From CAYQPF01 sp964419225 (GTDB lineage Bacteria > Cloacimonadota > Cloacimonadia > Cloacimonadales > CAYQPF01): DNA of 33,673 bases. A program made the translations under genes and the position numbers. The stretch's first letter is position 1, and each line of letters opens with the position of its first letter. This document shows positions 24,925 to 32,679 of the stretch, one piece after another. The notes under the pieces are model-generated. The model saw only the letters and a program-made list of their open reading frames with translations. It ran no database searches and was not told where the DNA came from. The stretch spans positions 1 through 33,673 of the forward strand of contig CAYQPF010000041.1 in the NCBI GenBank assembly GCA_964419225.1. The letters are read 5' to 3'.

Positions 24925-25316
24925 GACAAAATAAGAATTATTTAGCAGCTATTCTGGAAAAAATAGGGTTAAGGGAGAAAATTGACGAAGTCTTAAAAAT
25001 CAGAAATGATTTAGCTCATGAGTTCTTTATTGACATTGCTTCCGCTGTTTCACCATATGGTATGAGTAATGTAAACATAGATGATATAATTCAAGAAAAA
25101 ATTATTATATTATATGATTATACAATAATTTTAGCGGACTTGGACAACATACTGACTTTTAATGAATATCTATTTAATAAAGAAGATTCAATACCTCCTC
25201 CAATTTCAAAAAGTTATACTGAAAAAATCCTTATTTGGGTCTTTTCAGGTCTTGAACAAGAACTAAAACAAATCAAAAAGAGTAAATTAGAACTAAACAG
25301 TATCCCCAACGAATAG
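24921..25316 (+). CDS. HEPN-like protein, C-terminal half with RNxxxH motif
   Basis: 131 residues. KIRNDLAHEFF near residues 26-36 carries the Rx4H motif of HEPN ribonuclease-like domains, with the Asn after Arg that is common in active members. The rest is helical, with a Leu/Ile-rich C-terminal part. HEPN domains occur in toxin-antitoxin, CRISPR and abortive-infection systems as metal-independent RNases. The gene begins inside the stop of the upstream half (ATGA) and is followed after 81 bases by the DUF4062 gene on the same strand. The HEPN call rests on the motif and helical context only. Confidence 0.6.
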   Translation: MRQNKNYLAAILEKIGLREKIDEVLKIRNDLAHEFFIDIASAVSPYGMSNVNIDDIIQEKIIILYDYTIILADLDNILTFNEYLFNKEDSIPPPISKSYTEKILIWVFSGLEQELKQIKKSKLELNSIPNE

Positions 25317-25397
25317 GCAAAATCTTAGCATGGATTTGGTGATGTTGTTAATGTGTAAGGAAAGTATAAATAAGTGATATAGATAACTGGAGGAAAG

Positions 25398-26237
25398 ATG
25401 GCAAAACCAAGAGTATTTATCAGCTCTACCTTTTATGATTTGAAACAAATACGTTCAGATTTAAAATCCTTTATTTCAAGTTTAGGTTATGAGTCTATCA
25501 GAAATGAGGAAGGTGAAATTCCATATGGGAAGGATGAACCTTTGGAAGAATATTGTTATAAGGAAATCAAAGATGTGGATATATTAGTTTCAATTATTGG
25601 TGGCAGATTTGGATCAGAATCAAAAAGAGGTAGCTTTTCTATTTCACAAATGGAAGTTAGGACTGCATTAAAAGAGAGTAAACAAGTATATATATTCATA
25701 GAAAAGAACGTGCTTACAGAGTATGAAACATATTTATTGAATAAAGAATCAAACATAAATTTCAAGTTTGCAGATGATTCAAGAATATATAAATTTATTG
25801 AAGAAGTTAAAAGTCTAAATGTGAACAACAATGTTAAAGAGTTTGAAACAGCCTTTGACATAACTAAATATTTGAAAGAACAGTTTGCGGGATTGTTCCA
25901 AAGATTCTTAGCTGATCGAATTCGTATTAAAGAAACAAGTTTAATATCAAATTTGGAAAAAACAGCTCAAATGCTAAATAAACTTGTTAACTATTTGAGT
26001 GATGAAAACAAGGGACAAACAGAAGAAATAAACAGAATTTTAATGATTAATCATCCTTTAGTTGAAGATTTACGCAATTTATTAGAGATCCCATACAATT
26101 TTTACATTGAAGGGTTAAAAGATATGGATAAATTAATAGTTGCAAGAGGATGGAAAAAAGGTGATATAGATCCATTTGATGAAGAATTGGAATACATTTG
26201 GTGGTATAAGGAATCCTCACAAGAAAAAGTGTATTAA
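25398..26237 (+). CDS. DUF4062-domain protein (TIR-like fold)
   Basis: 279 residues. The start KPRVFISSTFYDLKQIRSDL is the DUF4062 hallmark. Further typical parts are the segment with VDILVSIIGGRFGSES (residues ~59-74) and an alternating segment before VYIFIEKNVL. DUF4062 is distantly related to TIR/SEFIR-type domains and often heads STAND or other conflict proteins; here it stands alone, with a helical C-terminal half. SD GGAGG precedes the ATG. The end looks wrong: right at the stop, the frame one base back continues for 43 more codons as plausible protein (separate entry). It lies just downstream of the HEPN-like pair, so the three may form one defence-type unit. Confidence 0.85.
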   Translation: MAKPRVFISSTFYDLKQIRSDLKSFISSLGYESIRNEEGEIPYGKDEPLEEYCYKEIKDVDILVSIIGGRFGSESKRGSFSISQMEVRTALKESKQVYIFIEKNVLTEYETYLLNKESNINFKFADDSRIYKFIEEVKSLNVNNNVKEFETAFDITKYLKEQFAGLFQRFLADRIRIKETSLISNLEKTAQMLNKLVNYLSDENKGQTEEINRILMINHPLVEDLRNLLEIPYNFYIEGLKDMDKLIVARGWKKGDIDPFDEELEYIWWYKESSQEKVY

Positions 26238-26362
26238 AAATTAATTTTCAGTTATTTGATGGAGAAGGGAAATTGAAATATGTAAAAAAATCTGATTGGA
26301 AAGATTCTTATGTTATTTTAAATGAGATTCCTAATGATTTTGATGATGATGTTCCATTTTAA
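26231..26362 (+). pseudogene. Out-of-frame C-terminal extension of the DUF4062 gene
   Basis: In the -1 frame relative to the DUF4062 gene, 43 codons run from 26231 to TAA at 26360-26362. The protein has a natural composition: FQLFDGEGKLKYVKKSDW, then an acidic end DFDDDVPF. One extra A in the A5 run at 26224-26228 would fuse it to the DUF4062 protein. It has no start codon or ribosome site of its own. Either a one-base deletion, a sequencing error or recoding explains it. Confidence 0.65.
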
Positions 26363-26365
26363 AAC

Positions 26366-26396
26366 TTGAATAAAGGAATCTTAGATAGTCTATAAT
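26366..26396 (+). promoter_or_regulatory. Candidate promoter of the XRE-ImmA/PIN module
   Basis: TTGAAT at 26366-26371 and a perfect TATAAT at 26391-26396 are 19 bases apart, slightly long. The expected start of transcription lies upstream of the dyad at 26433-26448. Confidence 0.45.
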
Positions 26397-26432
26397 CTTA
26401 TTGACACAAAATCATGAGTAGAAGGAAGATAA

Positions 26433-26448
26433 CACATTGTTTAATGTG
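26433..26448. promoter_or_regulatory. Inverted repeat, possible operator for the XRE regulator
   Basis: CACATT, a four-base gap GTTT, then AATGTG form a perfect dyad nine bases before the ATG of the XRE-ImmA gene. It overlaps the likely ribosome site. XRE antitoxins commonly repress their own operons at such dyads. Binding is inferred. Confidence 0.4.
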
Positions 26449-26456
26449 GGGTTAGT

Positions 26457-27602
26457 ATGAATGAGAAATTACCGATAAATCTGAGTATGCTGAAGTATAT
26501 GAGAGAATCTCTGAATCTGACAATAGATGAGGTTGCTTATAAGCTGAAGAAGGATGCTGAAATATACCAGAAATGGGAGAGTGGTGAAGAAAGTCCTACT
26601 TACATTCAACTTGAAAAGATCGCACATTTGTACAAAAGACCGATCGCTGTATTTTTCATGTCATCAATTCCTTATGATGTAAGCCCTACTGTTGATTTTA
26701 GAGCCATGCCCTCAGAGATAAATAATTCGCTACCTGCCGAGTTAATATTGATCTATAGAAAAGCAAAGGCAATGCAATGTAACCTTGAAGAGATCTTTGA
26801 GAGTTCCAACTCAAAGAATAAGCTTCTTTCATCTTTTACTGACGTTAATTTAGATAATTACACTGAAGTAGCCAGTAGATTAAGAAATTCTTTAGGGGTT
26901 TCCATAGAACAGCAAATAGGATGGAAAAACAGTGAAACTGCTTTGCAGGAATGGCGTAAGGCTTTGGATAATGAAGGAATTTTTGTATTCAAAGATGCAT
27001 TTAAAAATTCAGAATACTATGGTTTTTGTTTATATGACGAAAAGTACCCAATAATCTATGTTAATAATACAACTACTAAAACGCGTCAGATATTTACTTT
27101 ATTTCATGAATTTGCACACTTGTTATTCAAAGTAAGTGGAATCGATTTAGTGGATAAAGGCATATTTAATTTATTTGATGATAAATATAGAATAATAGAA
27201 GTAATGTGCAATAAACTTGCTGGAGAGTTTTTGTATCCTGATTCCCTTTTCGAGAAAGAGTTTAAGTCATTTTCTGAAGAATATGTTAGTGAATTAACTG
27301 TGAAGTACAGTGTAAGCAGGGAATTGGTATTACGGAAATACCTGGACCATAATTTAATAGATAAACATACATACTCAAAGTTCAGAGATAAATGGATAAA
27401 ACAGATTAATACTAAAAATCCGGAGGGTGGAGGAAATTACTATTTTACCCAGAAAGCCTATTTAGGAGAAAACTATATTAATGCTGTTTTTCAAAAATAC
27501 TACAGGGGATCATTCTCTGTAGATAAGTTGGCAGAATATCTAAATATTAAAGTATCAAGTGTCAGTAAAATGGAAAATCTGGTTTTAAATGGCAGTCTCT
27601 AA
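26457..27602 (+). CDS. XRE-family regulator with ImmA/IrrE metallopeptidase domain (antitoxin-type)
   Basis: 381 residues. An N-terminal helix-turn-helix (~7-65; LTIDEVAYKLKKDAEIYQKWESG, helix 3 ending in the usual WE-x-G) is joined to a zinc peptidase domain with HEFAH at 217-221. Glu248 in IIEVMCNKLAGEF is the likely third ligand. A further helical region follows. This XRE plus COG2856 (ImmA/IrrE) layout is well known as the upstream partner of DUF4411 PIN toxins and as a phage or ICE regulator. Its stop TAA shares one base with the ATG of the PIN gene (TAATG), so the pair is coupled. A dyad and promoter lie upstream. It may repress the operon and neutralise the toxin. Confidence 0.9.
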   Translation: MNEKLPINLSMLKYMRESLNLTIDEVAYKLKKDAEIYQKWESGEESPTYIQLEKIAHLYKRPIAVFFMSSIPYDVSPTVDFRAMPSEINNSLPAELILIYRKAKAMQCNLEEIFESSNSKNKLLSSFTDVNLDNYTEVASRLRNSLGVSIEQQIGWKNSETALQEWRKALDNEGIFVFKDAFKNSEYYGFCLYDEKYPIIYVNNTTTKTRQIFTLFHEFAHLLFKVSGIDLVDKGIFNLFDDKYRIIEVMCNKLAGEFLYPDSLFEKEFKSFSEEYVSELTVKYSVSRELVLRKYLDHNLIDKHTYSKFRDKWIKQINTKNPEGGGNYYFTQKAYLGENYINAVFQKYYRGSFSVDKLAEYLNIKVSSVSKMENLVLNGSL

Positions 27603-28090
27603 TGATCTACATTATTGATACAAATTCAATCAGCCATATAATGAAAACATTTTATTTTGAGACCTTTCCCTCATTTTGGGAAAGGTTTAATCCCTTGGTA
27701 GAAAGCATGCAAATCATATCCACGCGTGAATCTCTAAATGAAATAAAGTATATTAATCACATTGCTGAAGATGTCGAGAACTGGTTTAACAGATTGAGTA
27801 TTAGAAAAGAAGTTTTCTTTAGCATACCAACTGTTGAGGAATTGAATTATGTAACAAAAATATTATCAATACAGCATTTTCAGCAAAGTGTTACGAAACA
27901 GAGCTTTCTGAAAGGTAATCCCATTGCAGATCCTTTTATTGTGGGGAAAGCAATGGCTTTTCAAGGAACTGTCATTACAGAAGAAAAATATAAGGAAAAC
28001 TCAGCCAAGATACCAAATATTTGCGAGTATTTTAGAGTACCATGTATTAATGTAAGACAATTTTTACAACATCAGAGTTGGGTATTTTAG
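27602..28090 (+). CDS. DUF4411 PIN-like ribonuclease (toxin-type)
   Basis: 162 residues. The start MIYIIDTNSISHIMK has the first PIN acidic residue, Asp6. Glu43 or Glu47 (STRESLNEIKY) and Asp110 (NPIADPFIVGKA) are the further metal-binding candidates, with VITEE near 124-128. DUF4411 proteins are PIN-fold RNase-like toxins paired with XRE-ImmA proteins, exactly as here. The ATG overlaps the upstream stop by one base. A decayed fragment of a related gene lies 3 kb upstream at 24561. The chain appears complete, so the module could be active. Confidence 0.88.
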   Translation: MIYIIDTNSISHIMKTFYFETFPSFWERFNPLVESMQIISTRESLNEIKYINHIAEDVENWFNRLSIRKEVFFSIPTVEELNYVTKILSIQHFQQSVTKQSFLKGNPIADPFIVGKAMAFQGTVITEEKYKENSAKIPNICEYFRVPCINVRQFLQHQSWVF

Positions 28091-28232
28091 AAAAACATTA
28101 ATTAGAATTATTAATCAGACTTTTTTAACCAGTACTCATAAATTGTTTAACACGATATTTTGAAAAAAAATATGTTGCCTAAAAAACGAAATAAATTATT
28201 ATTAATTGTTGTGCTGAATATTTGGAGGTAAA

Positions 28233-29897
28233 ATGATAAAAATTGAAGTAATGCACCATGCAAAGCATTGGAAAACATTCTCGTACGCTCATCCGGTCAC
28301 CATACAAAAACTCGTTGATGATAACTCTACCCCGGATGGAAGAATCATCACTTTCAGAATTAATAACGAATATTTCGGAAGTAACCATTTAATAGAAACT
28401 GATACTAAAATGGAAATGATCAATTATACGGATAGCGATGGTCACCGTATGTATCAGGATGGCTCAATTTTCTTAATGATGAAGGCTATCCATAATGTGC
28501 TTCCTGCTCATATTCAAACAATAGTTGAACACTCCATTGGCGATGGTGTTTATTGTGAAGTATTCGGCAAGGAATTTGAACTCAGTCCTGACCATATCGA
28601 AGCAATCAAAAATGAAATGATCCGGCTCGTTCAAGCAGAACTCCCCATAGAAAAAATCAGTCTGACTCATCTTGAAGCAGAACAACTGTTCATGCAGCAG
28701 GGTCGTTTAGATATCGTAAGAGATATTCATGATCTCAATAAAAAATCCTATGTCTTCTTTAAGTGCGAAGATTATTATGATTATTATATCAGACAATTGG
28801 CTTATAATACAAAAGTACTCAATGTCTTTGATCTCGTATATATCAAGCCGGGTTTCATTCTCAGATTCCCTGATCCTAAAAAATGCGAAATAAAAAATGT
28901 GTTTGTCTTCCCCAGAAAACTCTTTGCAGCTCATCAGGAACACGATAAATGGCTGCATATTCTCCGGGTTCATACCTTACATGATTTGAATAAATACAAT
29001 GAACAATATAAAATTTCAGAATTCATTCAGATAGAAGAAGCTTTACATGAGAAGAAAATTGCCTATATGGCAGATCAGATTGCTCAGAAAAGCAATGCTA
29101 AGATTGTCCTTATTGCCGGCCCTTCTTCTTCCGGTAAAACAACCTTTGCGAAAAGGCTTGCCGTCCAGCTTAGAGTCAATGGGCTCATGCCACTTGTTAT
29201 CGGTATGGATGATTATTTCCTTCCCAGGACTGAAACTCCCCGCAAGCCTGATGGTGATTTCGATTTCGAAAGCATTTACGCTATGGATCTGCCTCTGCTT
29301 AATGAACAGCTTTTAGGCTTACTCGAAGGAAAAGAAGTTGAACTGCCTAAATACAATTTCGTTTTGGGTGACCGCGAATTCGGACACCACAAACTGAAAA
29401 TGAAAAAAGATAATATCATTGTTATGGAAGGTATTCATGCTATCAATGATAAACTAACGGCCTCTATACCTTCATCACAGAAAATCAAGATCTATATCAG
29501 TGCTCTGAATCAGCTGAATATAGACAACCATAATCGTATTCCAACTACCGACTCCAGAAAGATCCGCAGAATCGTCAGAGACAACAATTACCGCGGTTAT
29601 ACTGCAGAGGAAACCATCATGCGTTGGGAATCAGTAAGAGAAGGAGAAGATAAGAACATTTTCCCCTATCAGGAAAATGCAGACTATATGTTCAATAGCA
29701 GCCTGACCTATGAACTTGGAATTCTAAAAAAGTATGTCATGCCTCTCCTGTCCAGTATTTCCAAACATTCTTCTGTCTATTTGGAAGCTCAAAGACTTAT
29801 TTCCATCCTGGACCATATCCATGATATTCAGGACGATTTAATCCCCTATAACTCTATCCTGCGTGAATTCACAAAGGGAAGTATATTTAAATATTAA
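28233..29897 (+). CDS. Nucleoside kinase (uridine kinase-like) with N-terminal TGS/ThrRS-like domain
   Basis: 554 residues. The C-terminal half is a P-loop uridine kinase/phosphoribulokinase-type domain with Walker A GPSSSGKT at 296-303 and the catalytic-site motif GMDDYFLPR (Asp326/327). KYNFVLGDREFGHHK follows, in the position of the substrate segment. The N-terminal ~280 residues resemble the TGS plus second (editing-like) domain of threonyl-tRNA synthetase, as in many FCB and Firmicutes kinases of this type. It probably phosphorylates uridine or cytidine for salvage. SD GGAGG is good. It stands alone on plus and ends at a shared terminator. Confidence 0.9.
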   Translation: MIKIEVMHHAKHWKTFSYAHPVTIQKLVDDNSTPDGRIITFRINNEYFGSNHLIETDTKMEMINYTDSDGHRMYQDGSIFLMMKAIHNVLPAHIQTIVEHSIGDGVYCEVFGKEFELSPDHIEAIKNEMIRLVQAELPIEKISLTHLEAEQLFMQQGRLDIVRDIHDLNKKSYVFFKCEDYYDYYIRQLAYNTKVLNVFDLVYIKPGFILRFPDPKKCEIKNVFVFPRKLFAAHQEHDKWLHILRVHTLHDLNKYNEQYKISEFIQIEEALHEKKIAYMADQIAQKSNAKIVLIAGPSSSGKTTFAKRLAVQLRVNGLMPLVIGMDDYFLPRTETPRKPDGDFDFESIYAMDLPLLNEQLLGLLEGKEVELPKYNFVLGDREFGHHKLKMKKDNIIVMEGIHAINDKLTASIPSSQKIKIYISALNQLNIDNHNRIPTTDSRKIRRIVRDNNYRGYTAEETIMRWESVREGEDKNIFPYQENADYMFNSSLTYELGILKKYVMPLLSSISKHSSVYLEAQRLISILDHIHDIQDDLIPYNSILREFTKGSIFKY

Positions 29898-29912
29898 TTA
29901 TTAATTATTAGT

Positions 29913-29941
29913 AAAAAAAGGCAGGAAATTCCTGCCTTTTT
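29913..29941. terminator. Bidirectional terminator between convergent genes
   Basis: AGGCAGG and CCTGCCT pair around a five-base loop. The stem is flanked by A on the left and T on the right, so it has a T tract on either strand. It sits 15 bases after the kinase stop and 27 bases from the end of the minus-strand PorV-like gene. Confidence 0.9.
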
Positions 29942-29968
29942 GATATTATATAATAGTCAGTGATTTTT

Positions 29969-30916
29969 CTAGAACATATAGCTCAAGGAAATTTGATTGA
30001 TCAAACCCAAAGTACCATAAGAACTGACGGCATAGTCAATTTTATAACGATTATAAAGAATCCCGGTTCCAAATGACAATCCGGATAAAGCGTCCTGATT
30101 AGATCCGGCTTTATATTCTGAGGCATTGCTTCTGTATCCGGCACGTAAAGCCAGATTGCCAGTCAATTTATACTCCAAACCCATTTTTCCAGCAAAATCA
30201 TTATCAAAGGGTTTATAGAGATCCAAGGCCCCGATAAATTTTTCGGTTACTTTGTATTGAAATCCTACAACTCCTGTAACAGGAAGGTTCTCTTCATACT
30301 TCTCTGATGTAAAATAAGTTAATTGCTTACCAATATTTTTTAAAGTAATTCCGACTTTCAGTTTTGGATTTACGGTTTGATGTAATAAAGAAAAATCAGC
30401 TGCAACAGCAGAAGCAGTTTGATTATCAATTGATTCGTGTAAGAATTTTATAGAAACTCCGAGATTGACCTGAGAGTTAATATATTGTCCATAAGAAAAG
30501 CCAGCTAGTAAATCAGAAGAGCCAAAATCACCATCTTCCCCAACATAATTGCCTTCATTATCACTGAGTGTTTTCTTTATCCCGTCCACAGTTAAATACT
30601 GCAGATAAGCTCCCCAGGAAGAGTGCTCGTTCAATTTTCTGGCATAACACACAGTACCCCCCTGATAATCTCCGAGATAACTCACAAAAGATGTGGTTGC
30701 CTGAGCTCTTTTCAGATTGAGTAATCCGGCACTGTTAATATAAGCGGCATCAGCTTCATCTGCAACTGCAGTTGATGCTGTTCCCATAGCCACAGAACGT
30801 GTCGAGAAATTTATTTTCATAAAATTAAAGCCAGTTGTCCCGGCATTATCATTTACAGCAGAAAGAGATACTGCTGTAAATACAAGTAACAGTAATAGAT
30901 ATTTTCTAAATTTCAT
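29969..30916 (-). CDS. PorV/PorQ-family outer-membrane protein
   Basis: 315 residues from the ATG at 30916, with AAAGGA seven bases upstream; a TTG six bases earlier is also in frame. A signal peptide (1-20) is followed by FNFMKINFSTRSVAMGTAST and ADEADAAYINSAGLLNL, which are hallmarks of PorV/PorQ/UPF0164 barrels. The rest is a beta-barrel with regular alternating strands, ending LINQISLSYMF with a C-terminal Phe. In type IX secretion PorV shuttles cargo; many paralogues have unknown roles, and no other T9SS gene is in the window. Its start lies within the end of the PTS EIIA gene. Confidence 0.85.
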   Translation of the reverse strand: MKFRKYLLLLLVFTAVSLSAVNDNAGTTGFNFMKINFSTRSVAMGTASTAVADEADAAYINSAGLLNLKRAQATTSFVSYLGDYQGGTVCYARKLNEHSSWGAYLQYLTVDGIKKTLSDNEGNYVGEDGDFGSSDLLAGFSYGQYINSQVNLGVSIKFLHESIDNQTASAVAADFSLLHQTVNPKLKVGITLKNIGKQLTYFTSEKYEENLPVTGVVGFQYKVTEKFIGALDLYKPFDNDFAGKMGLEYKLTGNLALRAGYRSNASEYKAGSNQDALSGLSFGTGILYNRYKIDYAVSSYGTLGLINQISLSYMF

Positions 30917-31370
30917 CTTCAATTCCTTTGATTATTTGATAAATTTCATCAATGGTTGTACAATTAAGTAATTTTACACGCACAGAATCATCCCTTAAAG
31001 TTTTGGAAATTGCTCCCAATAACTGCATGTATTGATGGGTATTATTTTCGGGAACAGCCATCATAAATATTATTTTAACAGGCTGATCATCTATAGCTTC
31101 AAAGTCCAGGTCAGTTTTAAGTATATAAAGTGCTACCCGCAAATCTCGCACACAGCCACTCCTTCCATGCGGTATGGCAATACCTTTGCCAATTCCGGTG
31201 GACATTGTATTTTCCCGTGTCCACATTGCAGCGGAATAATCACTCACAGAACTTATAACTCCCTTCTCATAAAACAACTGACAAATACTATCCAAACATA
31301 ATTGTTTATTCTGCGGTTGTACTCCTATCTTTATTAAATCTTTTGAAAAAATTTTCATATTATCACCCAT
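30906..31370 (-). CDS. PTS EIIA domain protein, fructose/PtsN type
   Basis: 154 residues forming a single EIIA domain (PTS_EIIA_2). The phospho-accepting His68 sits in GIGKGIAIPHG, and the typical VKIIFMMAVPENNTHQYMQLLGAIS follows. A stand-alone EIIA of this size without EIIB/EIIC neighbours suggests a regulatory (PtsN-like) rather than transport role. Two starts are possible: ATG at 31370, or ATG at 31358 preceded by GGGTGA. The latter lies just beyond the stop of the upstream gene, and the former lies inside it. The 3' end overlaps the PorV-like gene. EI and HPr genes are not in the window. Confidence 0.9.
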   Translation of the reverse strand: MGDNMKIFSKDLIKIGVQPQNKQLCLDSICQLFYEKGVISSVSDYSAAMWTRENTMSTGIGKGIAIPHGRSGCVRDLRVALYILKTDLDFEAIDDQPVKIIFMMAVPENNTHQYMQLLGAISKTLRDDSVRVKLLNCTTIDEIYQIIKGIEDEI

Positions 31371-32679
31371 TTTTTATCTTCTTACTATAGTATAACGCTT
31401 TTTCCTTTAGTTCTGTTTCGTCAAGAGTTAATATTTTTTTATTTTCTACAATTATTTTTCCCTGAACTACAACATTGTGAACATTATTGCCTTTTAGACA
31501 ATAAACCAAATGAGAATAAATATCATACATTGGTAATGCTTGAATTTCATTTATATCAAGCGTTATCAAATCAGCAATCTTACCAACCTCAACAGAACCA
31601 AGTTCATCCTTTTTTCTGATCGCCTTGTAGGCATTACTGGTAACAGCTTCAACCATTTGTCTGGCATTGGGAAAAGTCGGATCATTATTCAGGGTTTTAT
31701 GAACCTTGGCAGTGATATTCATCTCCGAAAACAGATCAAGATCATTATTACTGGCAACACCATCCGTGCCCAGACAGATATTGATACTATGGTTATAATA
31801 TTCTTTAAGAGGTGCAAAGCCTGATGCCAATTTTAAATTACTTTCTGTATTAATAACAATATTTACCTGCTTTTCCTGTAGCAAAGCAAATTCCTCCTGA
31901 TCTATCCAAACCCCATGGGAAGCTAAAACCCTCTCACTCAAAAAACCCATATCATAAAGATATCTTACCGGAGTTTTCCTGTTTTTGGTCAGACAATCCT
32001 GTACTTCCCAGGATGTTTCAGTTAAATGTATTTGCATCAACATATTCTCACGTTCGGCTACTTCTGCACATTTTTTGAGAGTTTCCATACCACAAACATA
32101 TATTGAATGAGGAGAAATTGAAAATTCTATTAAATCGTTAGTCTTATATCTGGCTTGACCTTCTAAGGCATAATTAATCATATCATCACGGTTCTGATGT
32201 AAAGCCATGGGAAAGTCCAAGACCCCTTCTCCTATGATGGCTCTGATACCTGCTTTTTGAGCTGCAAGTGCTGTAGAGTGTCCATAGAAATACATGTCGC
32301 AAAAACAGGTAATTCCATTTTTAAGAAGTTCTGCTATACCATAAAGAGCAGCATCATACACAAATTCTTCAGAAAGAAACTTTTTCTCAGCCGGCCAGAT
32401 GTGATTCTGTAACCAATCCTGTAAAGGCAAATCATCGGCCAGTCCTCTAAAAAAACTCATCGGCACATGCGTATGACTATTTACTAAGCCTGGCATTATG
32501 ATCTGTTCTTTACAGTCGAGAGTTCTTTCTGCTATATATTGTTCTCTTACCAAATTATGATCCAGAATATCAATAATCAATCCTTTGTCTATCACCAATG
32601 TCTTATGGCAGAGGATTTGTGAATCTTTATCCAGCGTTAAAACCAAACCGTCTTCAAGTAACAGGTCAACTTTTTTCAT
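31363..32679 (-). CDS. Amidohydrolase, MTA/SAH deaminase-like (MtaD/SsnA group)
   Basis: 438 residues from the ATG at 32679 (GGGAG six bases upstream); a TTG further up is open but weak. Metal and catalytic residues are all visible: His69 and His71 (NSHTHVPM), His218 and Glu221 (QIHLTET), His255 (ASHGVW) and Asp306 (LGTDG). FFRGLADDLPLQDWL is typical of 5-methylthioadenosine/S-adenosylhomocysteine deaminases. The usual Asn-Pro-x-Ser-Asn motif reads Asn-Thr-Glu-Ser-Asn. It is probably a cytoplasmic, zinc-dependent adenosine-type deaminase; exact substrate unknown. It overlaps lpxK at its start and the EIIA gene at its end. Confidence 0.9.
   Translation of the reverse strand: MKKVDLLLEDGLVLTLDKDSQILCHKTLVIDKGLIIDILDHNLVREQYIAERTLDCKEQIIMPGLVNSHTHVPMSFFRGLADDLPLQDWLQNHIWPAEKKFLSEEFVYDAALYGIAELLKNGITCFCDMYFYGHSTALAAQKAGIRAIIGEGVLDFPMALHQNRDDMINYALEGQARYKTNDLIEFSISPHSIYVCGMETLKKCAEVAERENMLMQIHLTETSWEVQDCLTKNRKTPVRYLYDMGFLSERVLASHGVWIDQEEFALLQEKQVNIVINTESNLKLASGFAPLKEYYNHSINICLGTDGVASNNDLDLFSEMNITAKVHKTLNNDPTFPNARQMVEAVTSNAYKAIRKKDELGSVEVGKIADLITLDINEIQALPMYDIYSHLVYCLKGNNVHNVVVQGKIIVENKKILTLDETELKEKALYYSKKIKNG

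Noticed and set aside
24907..24930. Programmed -1 frameshift joining the HEPN-like halves
   Set aside because: No slippery heptamer of the X-XXY-YYZ type at the junction.
28100..28140. ATTAAT/ATTAAT hairpin after the PIN gene as terminator
   Set aside because: Short stem of A/T pairs only, with the T run displaced; too weak.
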